Source: an uncultured Oscillospiraceae bacterium
GTDB lineage: Bacteria; Bacillota; Clostridia; Oscillospirales; Ruminococcaceae
Length of the DNA stretch: 64,000 nucleotides
Assembly: GCA_902489475.1 (NCBI GenBank)
Contig: CABUAH010000001.1
Coordinates: 53,700 to 117,699 of the forward strand
Direction: 5' to 3'
In this document: piece after piece, positions 18,147 to 28,438 of the stretch
How the letters are laid out: each line of letters starts with the position of its first letter
Numbering within the stretch: the stretch's first letter is position 1
Position numbers and translations under genes: made by a program
Notes under the pieces: model-generated
Database searches by the model: none
What the model was told of the DNA's origin: nothing
The model's input: the letters and a program-made list of their open reading frames with translations, nothing else

Positions 18147-18179
18147 TTGACAAAATTCTTTTATACATCGGTTTATAAT
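18147..18179 (+). promoter_or_regulatory. Candidate Spo0A-activated promoter of spoIIE
   Basis: TTGACA at 18147-18152 and TATAAT at 18174-18179 are both consensus but 21 bases apart. This matches the unusual spacing known for the Spo0A-dependent SigA promoters of B. subtilis spoIIE and spoIIG. On the minus strand TTGTCAAA (18146-18153) overlaps the -35 and differs by one base from the 0A box core TGTCGAA. Confidence 0.6.
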
Positions 18180-18243
18180 AAAAATAGCTTTCCGCATAAA
18201 GAGAAAAAAACGGAAAAATTTTAAAAAGACAGGTGTGTAGGAA

Positions 18244-20511
18244 ATGTTAAAAATGGAGACAACTTTAAAAAACACGGAAAAACTGCGCAGCTTTTCCATT
18301 GCAGGAATAACGATGATTTTAAGCTTCATCGCAACGGGAGGAGAGCTGTTTAATTATCCGTCACCGGTAAATGTAATAATAGCGGCGCTGAGCGGGAATT
18401 ACGGTGTTTTTTCACTTGCGGCGTCGTTTTTGTCGTACATAATAAACGGAAATGTTTTTGAAGGAATAATTAATCTTTGCTCGATAGCAACTGTTATAGC
18501 AATAAGGCTCGTTGCCGGTCATTCGGAAAAAGCACCGCCTGCTGCATCAGCCCTTATGCCGGCAGCATCGTATATTTTATATTCTGCGATTATAAGCCTT
18601 GTATCAAACAGCGAGCTGGATGCTGTGCTTTACAGGTTGTTAAGCGCTTTTTTGATCTTTTCAATAACATATTCCGTACAGGTGTGCTTTGAAAAGTATT
18701 TAGACGACGGAATGCTTGAAATGAACGGAAGAGCAGGCGTTATGATAGCGCTTATTTTTGTGATGTCCGTTTCGACTCTTTCAAGCGTATCAATTCTCGG
18801 AATTAATTTAGGAAGAGCAGTAGGCGTTGCCGTAATGCTGTTTGCAGCAAATAAATATAAATATATCGGCGGAGCGATTTACGGAGCGCTTTGTGCGGCA
18901 GGAATAATAATAAGCTCGCCTGATATGGCAAAAAACACGCTTCTTTTGGCACTCGCAGGACTTATATGCGGAGCATTTTCTTCACTTGGAATTGTTGCCG
19001 TTGTGATTTCGCTTATCGTAAGTATTTTAGGCGGTATTTTTATAATGGGAACAAATGCCGACTCCTTTAAGCTTCTTGCAGATATTATTGTGGGTGCAGT
19101 TATGTATTTGTGTTTGCCGGATAATAAGATCCTCTCTGCCTTCAGATTGGTAGGAGGAAAGCACAAATCGCCTGAACTCTCATGTCAAACGGCTGCGTCG
19201 AGGCTTGAATTTGCCTCGAAAAATATAAACGTCATAAGAGATCAGATACTGACCGTTACGGAAGCGCTTGAAAAGAAAATTGAACCGCCCGATTTATCAA
19301 AGGAGGTTCGTGTTTGCGTATGCAGAGATTGCAGCAGATTTGCGTCGTGCTGGGAACATAATGCGCCGAGCGTAAAGAGTGCTTTTTTGCAGCTTTCCAT
19401 GCGTGCTAATTTAAACGGAGCGATAACACTCGAAGATATACAAAACAAACACAGCAGCTGCTGTAAAAAAGAGGTGCTGATGAGCTCGTTTAATATGTTG
19501 TATATGAGTCTTCAGTACGAGCAGGACAGAAAGCATAGAATGAGCGAATTAAGAGAGCTTTTGTGTTCACAGCTGAAAATCATGTCGCAGCTTTTTGAAG
19601 ATCTTTCGGACGATACAAGACAACTCAATAAGATAGATGCAATTCTTTCGGACAGCATTGCGGATATTGTGTACAGGCAAGGAATTAAAAGTGCCAAAAT
19701 ATGTGCCTATATAGATTCGTCTAACAGACCAAGAGTTGAAATCTTTCTGCCCAAAAACGCAAAGCCTGACCTTGTGAAGCTTACCGTCGATATAGGTGAG
19801 GCGGCTTGTGCGGATTTCGATTTACCTGTAGTAAGCACTGCTGAAAACATGAAGAAGCTTGAGTTTTCAACAAGACCGTATTATTCGATTGAATGGGATG
19901 TTTTATCAACAAGCGCTGTATTCGGCGATTATTCAGGTGATTATTATGAGTTTATAAAAACCTCTTCAAATAGGCAGTTTATTGTTTTATCTGACGGAAT
20001 GGGAACGGGAAAAAACGCAAGACTCGATTCGATGTTTACAGTAAATCTTGTGACAAGACTTCTTACCGGTGGTGCATCTGCTTCTACGTCAGCTGCAATT
20101 ATAAATTCGGTCTTGAGAGTAAAAAGCTGGGAGGAGAGCTTTGCTACCCTTGATATAGCAGATATAGATTTATCAACCGGTGCATTGAGCGTTTTAAAAT
20201 GCGGTGCGGCGCTTAGCTATCTTATAAGGAAAGGAAATATAACGGTTTTGGATGCAAAAACCTTTCCGCTCGGAATTTTATCCTCTGCTACTCCCGAAAC
20301 AGTCAGCATAAAGCTTGAAAGAGATGATATTTTGCTTTTGTGTTCTGATGGAATATCGAGAAGAGAAATTGAGAATGCTGTTTCAAATAAAAAATCGATA
20401 AACAAAAGATCCCCGAAAGAGATAATAAGAATGATAACAGAAGAGATAAGTCTTAAAAAAACGAATTCAAAGCCGGATGATGTAACAGTGATTGCTGTTA
20501 AGATAATTTGA
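18244..20511 (+). CDS. spoIIE: Stage II sporulation protein E (SpoIIE), PP2C phosphatase
   Basis: Serine phosphatase that dephosphorylates SpoIIAA in the forespore to release SigF and that helps polar septation. The 755 residues start with about ten hydrophobic segments up to residue ~300. A cytoplasmic linker with paired cysteines (CVCRDCSRFASC) follows, then the C-terminal PP2C domain with SDGMGTGKNARLDS and LLLCSDGISRREIENAV, whose aspartates bind metal. The architecture is the full-length Clostridia type. The ATG follows AGGTGTGTAGG; a second in-frame ATG nine bases later is possible. Preceded by a 21-base-spacer promoter. Confidence 0.93.
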   Translation: MLKMETTLKNTEKLRSFSIAGITMILSFIATGGELFNYPSPVNVIIAALSGNYGVFSLAASFLSYIINGNVFEGIINLCSIATVIAIRLVAGHSEKAPPAASALMPAASYILYSAIISLVSNSELDAVLYRLLSAFLIFSITYSVQVCFEKYLDDGMLEMNGRAGVMIALIFVMSVSTLSSVSILGINLGRAVGVAVMLFAANKYKYIGGAIYGALCAAGIIISSPDMAKNTLLLALAGLICGAFSSLGIVAVVISLIVSILGGIFIMGTNADSFKLLADIIVGAVMYLCLPDNKILSAFRLVGGKHKSPELSCQTAASRLEFASKNINVIRDQILTVTEALEKKIEPPDLSKEVRVCVCRDCSRFASCWEHNAPSVKSAFLQLSMRANLNGAITLEDIQNKHSSCCKKEVLMSSFNMLYMSLQYEQDRKHRMSELRELLCSQLKIMSQLFEDLSDDTRQLNKIDAILSDSIADIVYRQGIKSAKICAYIDSSNRPRVEIFLPKNAKPDLVKLTVDIGEAACADFDLPVVSTAENMKKLEFSTRPYYSIEWDVLSTSAVFGDYSGDYYEFIKTSSNRQFIVLSDGMGTGKNARLDSMFTVNLVTRLLTGGASASTSAAIINSVLRVKSWEESFATLDIADIDLSTGALSVLKCGAALSYLIRKGNITVLDAKTFPLGILSSATPETVSIKLERDDILLLCSDGISRREIENAVSNKKSINKRSPKEIIRMITEEISLKKTNSKPDDVTVIAVKII

Positions 20512-20690
20512 TATACTTGTTCTCTGACAAAATTTGTTATTTTGCGTTATTCAAATGCAATTCATCCAAAAGTTTTCCGCCGTTTTTCTGTTAAAGCTTT
20601 TTTAGAATACATATTGTGGAAATTTATTGTAAAATTGCACAAATTTTCATGTTAATTTATGTGCGATTTGGAAAATATGAATAAATACTA

Positions 20691-20719
20691 TTGCAAATGG
20701 CGGTGAAAAGATGTAGAAT
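20691..20719 (+). promoter_or_regulatory. Promoter for glgB-glgC-glgD
   Basis: TTGCAA at 20691-20696, 17-base spacer, TAGAAT at 20714-20719. The remainder of the 235-base gap before it is AT-rich with no clear terminator. Confidence 0.6.
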
Positions 20720-20752
20720 ATATATAATAACAAAAAGTATGGAGGAATGGGT

Positions 20753-22747
20753 ATGTCCGATAATCAAAGCAACAACTATGATTTTCCAATTATGCTTTTT
20801 CACGAGGGAACAAATTATAAAACAGGCGATTTTTTAGGTTCTCATGAGGGTGAGCTTGACGGAAAAAATGGGCACTTTTTCAGAGTATGGGCACCTCATG
20901 CGAAATCGGTCAGCGTAGTCGGTGATTTTAATAACTGGGACGAAACAAAAAATGTAATGTCACGTCTTGTTGACAACCAGATTTGGGAGTGTTTTATTCC
21001 GGGTCTTAAAGAATATGATTTGTACAAATATTGCATAACCACAAGCGATGGAGAAAAGCTATTTAAGGCTGATCCTTACGGCGTGCATATGCAGGTTCCG
21101 CCCGGAACAGCTTCTAAAATTTATTCGGTTGACGGTTTTAAATGGACTGACTCTGAATACATTGAAAAAAAGCAGAAGAAAAATATATATAAAAGTCCTA
21201 TGAACATTTATGAGGTTCATTTTAATTCGTGGAAGCAATATCCTGACGGCAACTTTTACACATATGATAAGTTTGCTGAAGAAATGATACCTTATATAAC
21301 GGAGATGGGTTATACTCATATTGAGTTTATGCCTCTTTCGGAATATCCGTTTGACGGCTCTTGGGGCTATCAGCAGATGGGATATTTTGCTCCTACATCG
21401 AGATTTGGAACGCCAAAGGATTTTATGAAAATGATAAATGATTTTCATAATGCCGGAATAGGTGTGATCCTCGATTGGGTTCCTGCTCATTTCCCTAGAG
21501 ATGCGGCAGGACTTGCGGATTTTGACGGTTCTGCGTGTTATGAGTATTCCGACTGGCGAAAGGGAGAACATAAATCTTGGGGAACAAAGGTATTTGATTA
21601 CGGGAAAAACGAGGTCGTTTCTTTCCTTATTTCAAATGCAGTTTACTGGCTTGAAAAATACCACATTGACGGATTGCGTGTTGACGCAGTAGCGTCTATG
21701 CTCTATCTTGATTATGATCGAAGGGACGGCGAATGGCTTCCAAACATTAACGGCGGAAATGAAAATCTTGAGGCTATTAAATTTTTCAAAGATCTCAATT
21801 CAGCTGTATTTGAAAGATTTCCAAATGCACTTATGATAGCAGAGGAATCTACGGCATGGCCTATGGTTACTAAGCCTGCAAGTGACGGTGGACTCGGTTT
21901 CAACTTTAAGTGGAATATGGGCTGGATGAACGATATGCTAAAGTATATGTCGCTTGATCCTATCCATAGGGCTTTTCACCACAACGCTTTGACATTCTCA
22001 TTCTTTTATGCGTTTTCCGAGAATTTCGTGCTTCCTATTTCTCATGACGAAGTAGTTCACGGAAAGGGTTCTTTAATTAACAAGATGTTTGGCGATACCG
22101 ACCAAAAGTTTGCACAGGCAAAGGCATTTCTCGGCTTTATGATGGCGCATCCGGGAAAGAAGCTTTTGTTTATGGGCAGTGAGTTTGCTCAGTTCCGTGA
22201 ATGGGATTATGAAAACGGACTTGAATGGTTTATGATCGACGAATATGAGAATCATAGAAATTTTCAAAAATTTGTTAAAAACCTAAATAAGTTCTACCTT
22301 GATAATTCGCCACTTTGGGAGATAGATTTTTCGTGGGAAGGCTTCTCGTGGATTTCAAATGATGATTACACTCAGAGTATTATTGTATTTAGGCGTATTG
22401 ATGATTCGGGAAATGAAATTATAGTTGTATGTAATTTCGTGCCTGTGTCAAGAACCGGATACAGCTTCGGAGTGCCGTATAAGGGAACATACACCGAAGT
22501 TTTCAATACTGCGTCTGATGTCGGAAAACCGTATCTTAACAAGAAAGTAAAGAGCAAGGCGGTTCCTATGCACGGATATGATAATTCTATAACTATTGAT
22601 ATTCCTGCTTATTCTACAATGTATTTTAAATACGAAAAGCCGAAGCCAAGAGCAAAAAAGGCTGCGGCTGCAAAAGGCACAAAGTCAGTGCAGAAAAAGA
22701 CGGCGTCAAAAGAAACTAAAAGCGCTAAAAACAAAAGTGAAAAATAA
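20753..22747 (+). CDS. glgB: 1,4-alpha-glucan branching enzyme
   Basis: Introduces alpha-1,6 branches into glycogen (GH13). The second of two in-frame ATGs is chosen because GGAGG is seven bases upstream of it and only one base from the first. Of 664 residues, the N-terminal CBM48-like domain is at about 35-115 ([20 protein letters not shown]). The TIM barrel carries nucleophile Asp311 (LRVDAV), acid Glu364 (IAEEST) and the third Asp in the [12 protein letters not shown] region. The last 35 residues are a Lys/Ala-rich tail beyond the usual end. It leads the glgB-glgC-glgD operon. Confidence 0.95.
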   Translation: MSDNQSNNYDFPIMLFHEGTNYKTGDFLGSHEGELDGKNGHFFRVWAPHAKSVSVVGDFNNWDETKNVMSRLVDNQIWECFIPGLKEYDLYKYCITTSDGEKLFKADPYGVHMQVPPGTASKIYSVDGFKWTDSEYIEKKQKKNIYKSPMNIYEVHFNSWKQYPDGNFYTYDKFAEEMIPYITEMGYTHIEFMPLSEYPFDGSWGYQQMGYFAPTSRFGTPKDFMKMINDFHNAGIGVILDWVPAHFPRDAAGLADFDGSACYEYSDWRKGEHKSWGTKVFDYGKNEVVSFLISNAVYWLEKYHIDGLRVDAVASMLYLDYDRRDGEWLPNINGGNENLEAIKFFKDLNSAVFERFPNALMIAEESTAWPMVTKPASDGGLGFNFKWNMGWMNDMLKYMSLDPIHRAFHHNALTFSFFYAFSENFVLPISHDEVVHGKGSLINKMFGDTDQKFAQAKAFLGFMMAHPGKKLLFMGSEFAQFREWDYENGLEWFMIDEYENHRNFQKFVKNLNKFYLDNSPLWEIDFSWEGFSWISNDDYTQSIIVFRRIDDSGNEIIVVCNFVPVSRTGYSFGVPYKGTYTEVFNTASDVGKPYLNKKVKSKAVPMHGYDNSITIDIPAYSTMYFKYEKPKPRAKKAAAAKGTKSVQKKTASKETKSAKNKSEK

Positions 22748-22774
22748 ACTATTAATAAATTAGGCGGTGATCTG

Positions 22775-23983
22775 ATGATTAACAAAAAAGAAATTGTTGC
22801 AATGCTTTTGGCAGGCGGACAGGGAAGCCGTTTGTACGCACTTACCAAACAGATTGCAAAGCCAGCCGTACCTTACGGCGGAAAGTACAGAATAATTGAT
22901 TTTCCACTATCAAACTGTATTAACTCCGGAATTGACACGGTAGGCGTGCTCACCCAATATCAGCCATTAGCGATGAATGACTATATTGGAAACGGTCAGC
23001 CATGGGATCTTGACCGAAACAACGGAGGAGTTCATATTCTTGCTCCGTATCAGTCTCAAAGAGGTGCTGAATGGTATGCCGGCACGGCAAATGCCATTTA
23101 TCAGAATCTTTCTTTTATGGAAAGATATGATCCGGAATATGTTGTAATTCTTTCCGGTGATCATATCTATAAGATGGATTACAGCGAAATGCTCAAATAC
23201 CACAAGGAGAAAAATGCTGACTGTACGATTGCAGTTTTGGACGTTGACCTTGAGGAAGCTTCACGTTTCGGAATTATGTTTGCAAAAGATGACGGGGAGA
23301 TATATGACTTCGTTGAAAAACCGAAAGAGCCTAAGAGTACGCTTGCGTCTATGGGAATTTATATTTTCTCATTCGATGTTTTGAAAAAGTATCTTACAGA
23401 GAACGAAAATGACAAGCGTGAGGACAACGCAAAGGACTTTGGAAAAGATATAATCCCTATGATGCTTGCCGACAACAAACGTCTTTTCGCATATCGCTTT
23501 GAGGGATACTGGAAAGACGTAGGAACAATCGACAGCTTGTGGGAAGCAAATATGGATCTTATAAATCCAAACATTCCGATAGACTTGTATGATCCTACAT
23601 GGAAGATTTATTCGAGAAATCCGGTATTGCCTCCGCAGAGCATCGGAAAGAATGCAAAAATTCAAAACTCGATGGTGACAGAAGGCTGTGTTATTGACGG
23701 AACGGTTGATTTTTCAATGATCTCGGACGGAGTTACTATTGAAAAGGGAGCAACCGTAACTGATTCGATTTTGATGCCGGGAAGTGTTGTAAAATCGGGT
23801 GCAGTCGTTGAGTATGCGATTATCGGCGAGCGCTCTGTAATCGGTGAGAATGCAAAGGTCGGCGCAAGACCTGAAAATGTTGAGAACAGGGACGAATGGG
23901 GAGTTGCTGTTGTCGGACATGAAATAACAATTTCTGACGGAGCTGTTGTTGCGCCAAAAGAAATTGTAGGCGAAAATAAGTAA
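22775..23983 (+). CDS. glgC: Glucose-1-phosphate adenylyltransferase, catalytic subunit
   Basis: Makes ADP-glucose from ATP and glucose-1-phosphate, the committed step of glycogen synthesis. The 402 residues begin with the nucleotidyltransferase motif [39 protein letters not shown] supplies a metal-binding Asp, [10 protein letters not shown] the substrate-binding Glu/Lys, and a left-handed beta-helix domain ends the protein. All catalytic positions look intact, in contrast with glgD. AGGCGGTGA precedes the ATG. It is 27 bases after glgB and 13 before glgD. Confidence 0.96.
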   Translation: MINKKEIVAMLLAGGQGSRLYALTKQIAKPAVPYGGKYRIIDFPLSNCINSGIDTVGVLTQYQPLAMNDYIGNGQPWDLDRNNGGVHILAPYQSQRGAEWYAGTANAIYQNLSFMERYDPEYVVILSGDHIYKMDYSEMLKYHKEKNADCTIAVLDVDLEEASRFGIMFAKDDGEIYDFVEKPKEPKSTLASMGIYIFSFDVLKKYLTENENDKREDNAKDFGKDIIPMMLADNKRLFAYRFEGYWKDVGTIDSLWEANMDLINPNIPIDLYDPTWKIYSRNPVLPPQSIGKNAKIQNSMVTEGCVIDGTVDFSMISDGVTIEKGATVTDSILMPGSVVKSGAVVEYAIIGERSVIGENAKVGARPENVENRDEWGVAVVGHEITISDGAVVAPKEIVGENK

Positions 23984-23996
23984 GGAGGGAAAAGAT

Positions 23997-25124
23997 ATGT
24001 CAATTAATATGAAAAATGTTTTGGGAATCGTGTTTGCAAATATGCACGATATGACTGTCGAATCCCTTACTCAAAAAAGAACTATGGGTTCGATCCTTTT
24101 CGGTGGAAGATACAGACTTATTGATTTTCCGCTGTCAAACATGGTAAACAGCGGTATTACAAATATCGGTGTTGTAACAAAGCACAATTATCAGTCGCTT
24201 TTGGATCATATGGGAAACGGAAGGTCGTGGGATCTTTCTAGAAAGAACGGAGGACTTCACATTCTTCCTCCTTTCGGAAATAATGAAAGCACTCTTTACA
24301 GAGGACGGCTTGAAGCCTTGTACGGTGCAATAAGCTTTATAACACACGCTCCGCAGGAGTATGTTGTAATGAGCGACTGTGATGTAATAGCAAATATTGA
24401 TTTCAGACCGATCGTTTCTTTCCATGAAAAGAGCGGAGCTGACATAACTGTTGTGACAAGCACAGGAAAGCTCAATTCCTATGAAACAAAACAGGGAACC
24501 TTTATGACAGTTGACAGTCAGGGAAGAGTTCAGGAGGTTTTGATTCACAGCGGTCTTGAGGGAACAGGAGCTTTAAACCTTAATATGTACGTTGTTAAAA
24601 AAGATTTCCTCGTTGACATAATCATGTCATATACGGCAAAGGGAATGTATAGCTTTGAAAGAGATGTTTTACAGGCTAAGAAAAACGAGCTTAAAATAAT
24701 GGCATATGATTATCAAGGATATTACAAGCAAATTTGCAGTATTCTCTCTTACTTTAACGCAAACATGGATCTTTTGGATGTTAAAAATTCAAAGGAGCTG
24801 TTTAACAGGAATCATCCGATATACACAAAGCTTAAAGATAATGCTCCGTCAAAATACGGACTTGACAGCAAGGTTACTAATTCGCTTATTGCGGACGGAT
24901 GTGTGATAGACGGCGAGGTTGAAAACTGTGTACTGTTCAGAGGCGTAAAAATAGGTAAAGGTTCTGTTGTTAAGAATTCTATTCTTATGCAGGATACTGT
25001 TGTTGGAGAGAATACAACAATTGACTATGCAATAACAGATAAAAACGTTGTTGTAGGTGATAAGAGAAGTCTTTCAAGCTCAGAGAGCTTTCCTATATAT
25101 GTAGCTAAGGACGCAAAGGTTTAA
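23997..25124 (+). CDS. glgD: Glucose-1-phosphate adenylyltransferase, GlgD regulatory subunit
   Basis: Partner of GlgC in Firmicutes ADP-glucose pyrophosphorylases. The 375 residues share the fold, but the phosphate-binding loop GGQGSRL is replaced by FANMHDMTVESLTQKR and the metal-binding segment reads MSDCDVIANIDF, so independent catalysis is unlikely. From known GlgCD pairs, the subunit raises activity and alters regulation of the complex. AAGGAGGG precedes the ATG. A hairpin with a short T-run follows, partly separating glgA. Confidence 0.93.
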   Translation: MSINMKNVLGIVFANMHDMTVESLTQKRTMGSILFGGRYRLIDFPLSNMVNSGITNIGVVTKHNYQSLLDHMGNGRSWDLSRKNGGLHILPPFGNNESTLYRGRLEALYGAISFITHAPQEYVVMSDCDVIANIDFRPIVSFHEKSGADITVVTSTGKLNSYETKQGTFMTVDSQGRVQEVLIHSGLEGTGALNLNMYVVKKDFLVDIIMSYTAKGMYSFERDVLQAKKNELKIMAYDYQGYYKQICSILSYFNANMDLLDVKNSKELFNRNHPIYTKLKDNAPSKYGLDSKVTNSLIADGCVIDGEVENCVLFRGVKIGKGSVVKNSILMQDTVVGENTTIDYAITDKNVVVGDKRSLSSSESFPIYVAKDAKV

Positions 25125-25203
25125 TATATCGGTATATGTTTCACCCATCTTGATGGAAGAAGTATATATTGCTGGTTATTAGACGTAAAAATTATAGGCA
25201 AAG

Positions 25204-25239
25204 GCTTCATCAAATACTTGCGTTGATGAAGCTTTTGTG
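25204..25239 (+). terminator. Terminator between glgD and glgA
   Basis: GCTTCATCAA pairs perfectly with TTGATGAAGC (25223-25232), then TTTTGTG. The T-run is short, so read-through into glgA is likely. Confidence 0.65.
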
Positions 25240-25246
25240 TTATGAT
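25218..25246 (+). promoter_or_regulatory. Promoter for glgA, embedded in the terminator
   Basis: TTGCGT at 25218-25223, 17-base spacer, TATGAT at 25241-25246. The -35 and spacer lie on the right arm of the hairpin, so the same DNA would both end glgD transcripts and start glgA transcripts. Confidence 0.5.
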
Positions 25247-25279
25247 ATGGTTAATGAGAAAAAAAGGGGAATGTGTTTT

Positions 25280-26701
25280 ATGAATATTTTATATACAGCA
25301 TCAGAGGCTCTCCCTTATATCGCTTCGGGCGGACTTGCAGATGTTGCGGGATCACTTCCGGCAGCAATTAACGCACAGGGACATGATTGCAGGGTTGTAA
25401 TTCCATTGTACGGACAGATTAAGCAAGAGCTAAAAGACGGTCTTACTTTTTTGACGAACTTTACTGTACCTGTAGCTTGGAGAAACCAATACTGCGGAGT
25501 TTTTGTTGGGAATGTAAACGGAGTTACCTACTATCTTTTGGATAATGAATATTACTTCGGAAGAAACGGTCTTTATGGATTTTATGATGATGCGGAGAGA
25601 TATGTTTTCTTCTCCCGTGCGGTATTGGAGCTTATTCGTTATATTGACTTTAAGCCAAATGTTATAAACGCAAATGACTGGCAGACCGCATTAGTTCCCG
25701 TTTACTACGATATATTTTACAGATATCAATCGGGCTACGAGGATATAAAAACGGTATTCACGATCCATAACATTCAGTATCAAGGAAGATACGGACTTGA
25801 TCTTATCGGAGATATTATGGGAATTCCGCTTTATCATACTGATTTGCTTTCGTATGACGGAGATGTGAACTTTATGAAGGCTGCAATTGAGGTGGCTGAT
25901 AAGGTTACAACCGTTTCGCCGACATATGCTTGGGAGATCTTAGATCCTTGGTATTCCCATGGTCTTGACAGAGCGCTCGCAGGAAAGCAATACAAGCTTT
26001 GCGGCTTCTTAAACGGAATCGACCAAAATATTTACAATCCTGAAACTGACCCGATCATAGCAAGAAATTATGGACTTAAGGATAAATCCGGCAAAAAGGT
26101 TTGTAAAAGAGCTTTATGTGAGGAAATGGGAATTGTTCCGGGAAAAGAGCCTGTTATCGGAATTGTTACAAGATTTGTTTCTCATAAGGGACTTGACCTC
26201 ATAAAATATGTCTTTGAGGACATTGTTAATTTAGGATATAAGTTTGCAATATTGGGAAGCGGCGAAAAGATTTATGAAGATTTCTTTACTGAAATGAGCT
26301 ACCGTTATCCTGACAGAGTAGGCGTAAAGATAGGCTTTATTCCTGCCCTTTCTAAGAAAATTTATGCGGGTGCGGATATGTTTTTAATGCCGTCGCAAAG
26401 CGAGCCTTGCGGACTTGCACAGATGATTTCTCTCAGATACGGCACAATTCCTATCGTAAGAGAAACAGGTGGTCTTAAAGACTCGATTCAGGACGCAGGC
26501 GATCCAAACGGACAGCTTATGGGCAATGGATTTACATTTAAAACCTACAATGCACATGATATGCTTGATGCTTGTGCAAGAGCGAGAGGATATTATGACA
26601 ATAAGATGAAGTGGGGAAGACTTGTAAATAATGCATTTAGACAAGACTTTAGCTGGGAAAAATCAGCGAAGCTTTATATCGGTTTATACGAAAATATGTA
26701 A
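25280..26701 (+). CDS. glgA: Glycogen synthase (ADP-glucose, GT5)
   Basis: Transfers glucose from ADP-glucose to the growing alpha-1,4 glucan. The start at MNILYTASEALPYIASGGLADV is chosen because AAGGGGA lies nine bases upstream and the family begins there; a longer in-frame extension has no family counterpart. The 473 residues contain the donor-binding GGLADV (17-22), the NDWQTALVPVY motif and the C-terminal PSQSEPCGLAQMISLRYG retaining-GT-B signature. It follows glgD, has its own candidate promoter and completes the glycogen set except for phosphorylase and debranching enzyme. Confidence 0.95.
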   Translation: MNILYTASEALPYIASGGLADVAGSLPAAINAQGHDCRVVIPLYGQIKQELKDGLTFLTNFTVPVAWRNQYCGVFVGNVNGVTYYLLDNEYYFGRNGLYGFYDDAERYVFFSRAVLELIRYIDFKPNVINANDWQTALVPVYYDIFYRYQSGYEDIKTVFTIHNIQYQGRYGLDLIGDIMGIPLYHTDLLSYDGDVNFMKAAIEVADKVTTVSPTYAWEILDPWYSHGLDRALAGKQYKLCGFLNGIDQNIYNPETDPIIARNYGLKDKSGKKVCKRALCEEMGIVPGKEPVIGIVTRFVSHKGLDLIKYVFEDIVNLGYKFAILGSGEKIYEDFFTEMSYRYPDRVGVKIGFIPALSKKIYAGADMFLMPSQSEPCGLAQMISLRYGTIPIVRETGGLKDSIQDAGDPNGQLMGNGFTFKTYNAHDMLDACARARGYYDNKMKWGRLVNNAFRQDFSWEKSAKLYIGLYENM

Positions 26702-26810
26702 CAGAAAGTCGGGGAATGGTTTCTTCGCTTAAATAAAACGGCTTATAGAAAAAGAAAGTGCCGAAAAATAATATTAAATTGAATAGTTTAGCTCTATTGT
26801 GACAAAACTG

Positions 26811-26856
26811 AATACAAATAGCCCGAATTGGTCGGGCTGTTTGTATTACTTTTTTA
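26811..26856 (+). terminator. Strong terminator directly ahead of a ribosome binding site
   Basis: AATACAAATAGCCCGA (26811-26826) pairs with TCGGGCTGTTTGTATT (26832-26847), loop of five, followed by ACTTTTTTA. The next AGGAG starts at 26856, leaving no room for a promoter between terminator and the gene at 26869. Confidence 0.9.
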
Positions 26857-26868
26857 GGAGACGTTGAA

Positions 26869-28308
26869 ATGAGAAGGTTTTTAAAAAGAGCTGTGAGCGG
26901 TATTATAACCTTGGCTATGGTGCTGTCTGTAAGCGCTGTGCTGCCGGCAAATGCGGCTGAAGGCGGAACAATGATAGAAATAGTTAAGGAAAAGCAGGTC
27001 GTTGACAGCATGACTTACAACGGAAAAACTATCTACGCTATTTATCATCCTATTGATAAGCTTTCAAGTGAGGAAGTATTTTCCGATGAAGTTTACTCGT
27101 GTGCGGCACTGGTAAAAAAGTTTTATAAATCGGTTTTTTCTATTAATATGGATTGGCTTATGCCCGGAAATGATCCTACAGCATTAAACGCTGAATTTGT
27201 AAAAACATCGTCCCCAAAGGTCGGAGATATTTATATGTCAAACAATCATTGGGCAATTGTAAAAAAGGTGAGCGGTTCCAAAGTTACCTTGTTTGAGCAA
27301 AATTGGTGTTGGCTTGGCGGTGAAAAAGGAAAAACAACTTATGCTCAATACGGAAGATGCGTTGATACTAAGGCGCTTGATAAGAGCATCGGAGAAACTT
27401 TTTATACTGTTAAAAAAGGCAGCACGAATTTACTGCCGTCAATTTCAGAAATCGCTATAAAGATTGGAGTTGTTACTAACTTCAGAGCGGCGTCTATTGC
27501 AGAGACAAGCATAAAATTGGCTTGGGATAAGGTAACCGGTGCAGACGGATATATAGTATACAAATTTGATGAGCGCATAAAAACTTGGGTGCGGCTGATA
27601 AAGACAGCCTCCGCATCCACCACTACATATACAGTTTCAAAACTCAGCGCAGGAACTACATACAAATTTGCTGTAAGGGCATACAAAAATGTTAACGGCA
27701 ACGCAGTGGCAAACTCAACCTTTCCTACAGTAGCTGCCACAACTCTGCTTAATAAAGTTACAGGCTTTGAAGCGCCGATTGTTTCCTATTCGGCAGTAAA
27801 ACTAGCATGGAATAAGGTTCCTAATGCCGACGGATATATTGTGTATAGGTATGACAATGCGAAAAAATCATGGGTGAGAATTAAAAAGACTATAACTTCG
27901 GATAATGCATATATTGCAGGTAAGCTTTCAAGCGCTACTGCATATAAATTTGCTGTTAAAGCGTATAGGACCGTAAACGGCAAGGAAATTACAAGTTCAT
28001 CTTTCCCACAGATTGAAACTGTTACGAAGCTTGCACCCGCAAAACCGTCAGGTCAGCTTGTTGGGAAGCATACAGTTAAAACTGCATGGGAAAAGGTTCC
28101 GAATGCAGGCGGGTATATAGTTTATAAGTACAACAACTCAAAGAAAAGCTGGGAGAGAACGGGTAAAACAACCACGTTGAGCCATACATACAGCAATCTC
28201 GCAAGCAATGCAAGCTATAAATTTACAGTTAAGGCATATAAACAGATGAACGGAAAAGAAATTACCAGCACAAGCTTTACGCCTGTTTCGGTTAAGACGA
28301 AAAAATAG
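26869..28308 (+). CDS. Secreted CHAP-like amidase/peptidase with three fibronectin type III repeats
   Basis: The 479 residues begin with a Sec signal peptide cleaved near Ala-Asn-Ala-Ala (27-30). Residues about 45-175 resemble a CHAP/NlpC-type cysteine amidase domain: candidate catalytic Cys78 (YSCAALVKKFY), His127 (NNHWAIVKKV) and the EQNW motif at 143-146. Three FN3-type repeats follow (about 200-290, 295-385 and 390-479), each with W-x-K-V near its start, GYIVYKY in the middle and YKFxVKAY near its end. The repeats probably bind polysaccharide or wall. No sortase or membrane anchor is seen. Substrate unknown; peptidoglycan is the likely target by family. Transcription must pass the terminator just upstream. 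Confidence 0.7.
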   Translation: MRRFLKRAVSGIITLAMVLSVSAVLPANAAEGGTMIEIVKEKQVVDSMTYNGKTIYAIYHPIDKLSSEEVFSDEVYSCAALVKKFYKSVFSINMDWLMPGNDPTALNAEFVKTSSPKVGDIYMSNNHWAIVKKVSGSKVTLFEQNWCWLGGEKGKTTYAQYGRCVDTKALDKSIGETFYTVKKGSTNLLPSISEIAIKIGVVTNFRAASIAETSIKLAWDKVTGADGYIVYKFDERIKTWVRLIKTASASTTTYTVSKLSAGTTYKFAVRAYKNVNGNAVANSTFPTVAATTLLNKVTGFEAPIVSYSAVKLAWNKVPNADGYIVYRYDNAKKSWVRIKKTITSDNAYIAGKLSSATAYKFAVKAYRTVNGKEITSSSFPQIETVTKLAPAKPSGQLVGKHTVKTAWEKVPNAGGYIVYKYNNSKKSWERTGKTTTLSHTYSNLASNASYKFTVKAYKQMNGKEITSTSFTPVSVKTKK

Positions 28309-28340
28309 AGTGGTATGTGCACGGTGTGTGTATGTTGATA

Positions 28341-28400
28341 AAACAAAAAAGAATACCCAATGAAAAGAAGTCGTATACTTTCTTTCACTGGGTATTTTTA
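28341..28400. terminator. Bidirectional terminator between CHAP/FN3 gene and ispE
   Basis: AATACCCAATGAAA pairs with TTTCACTGGGTATT (28383-28396). A T-run follows on the plus strand and an A-run precedes it, giving T's on the minus strand, so both convergent genes can end here. Confidence 0.85.
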
Positions 28401-28438
28401 TGCTTATAATTTTCTGCTTCAAAACGGTAATTATATTT

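Noticed and set aside
25169..25279. Longer glgA start 37 codons upstream
   Set aside because: It reads through the terminator and promoter region, and GT5 enzymes begin at the MNILYTASE position.
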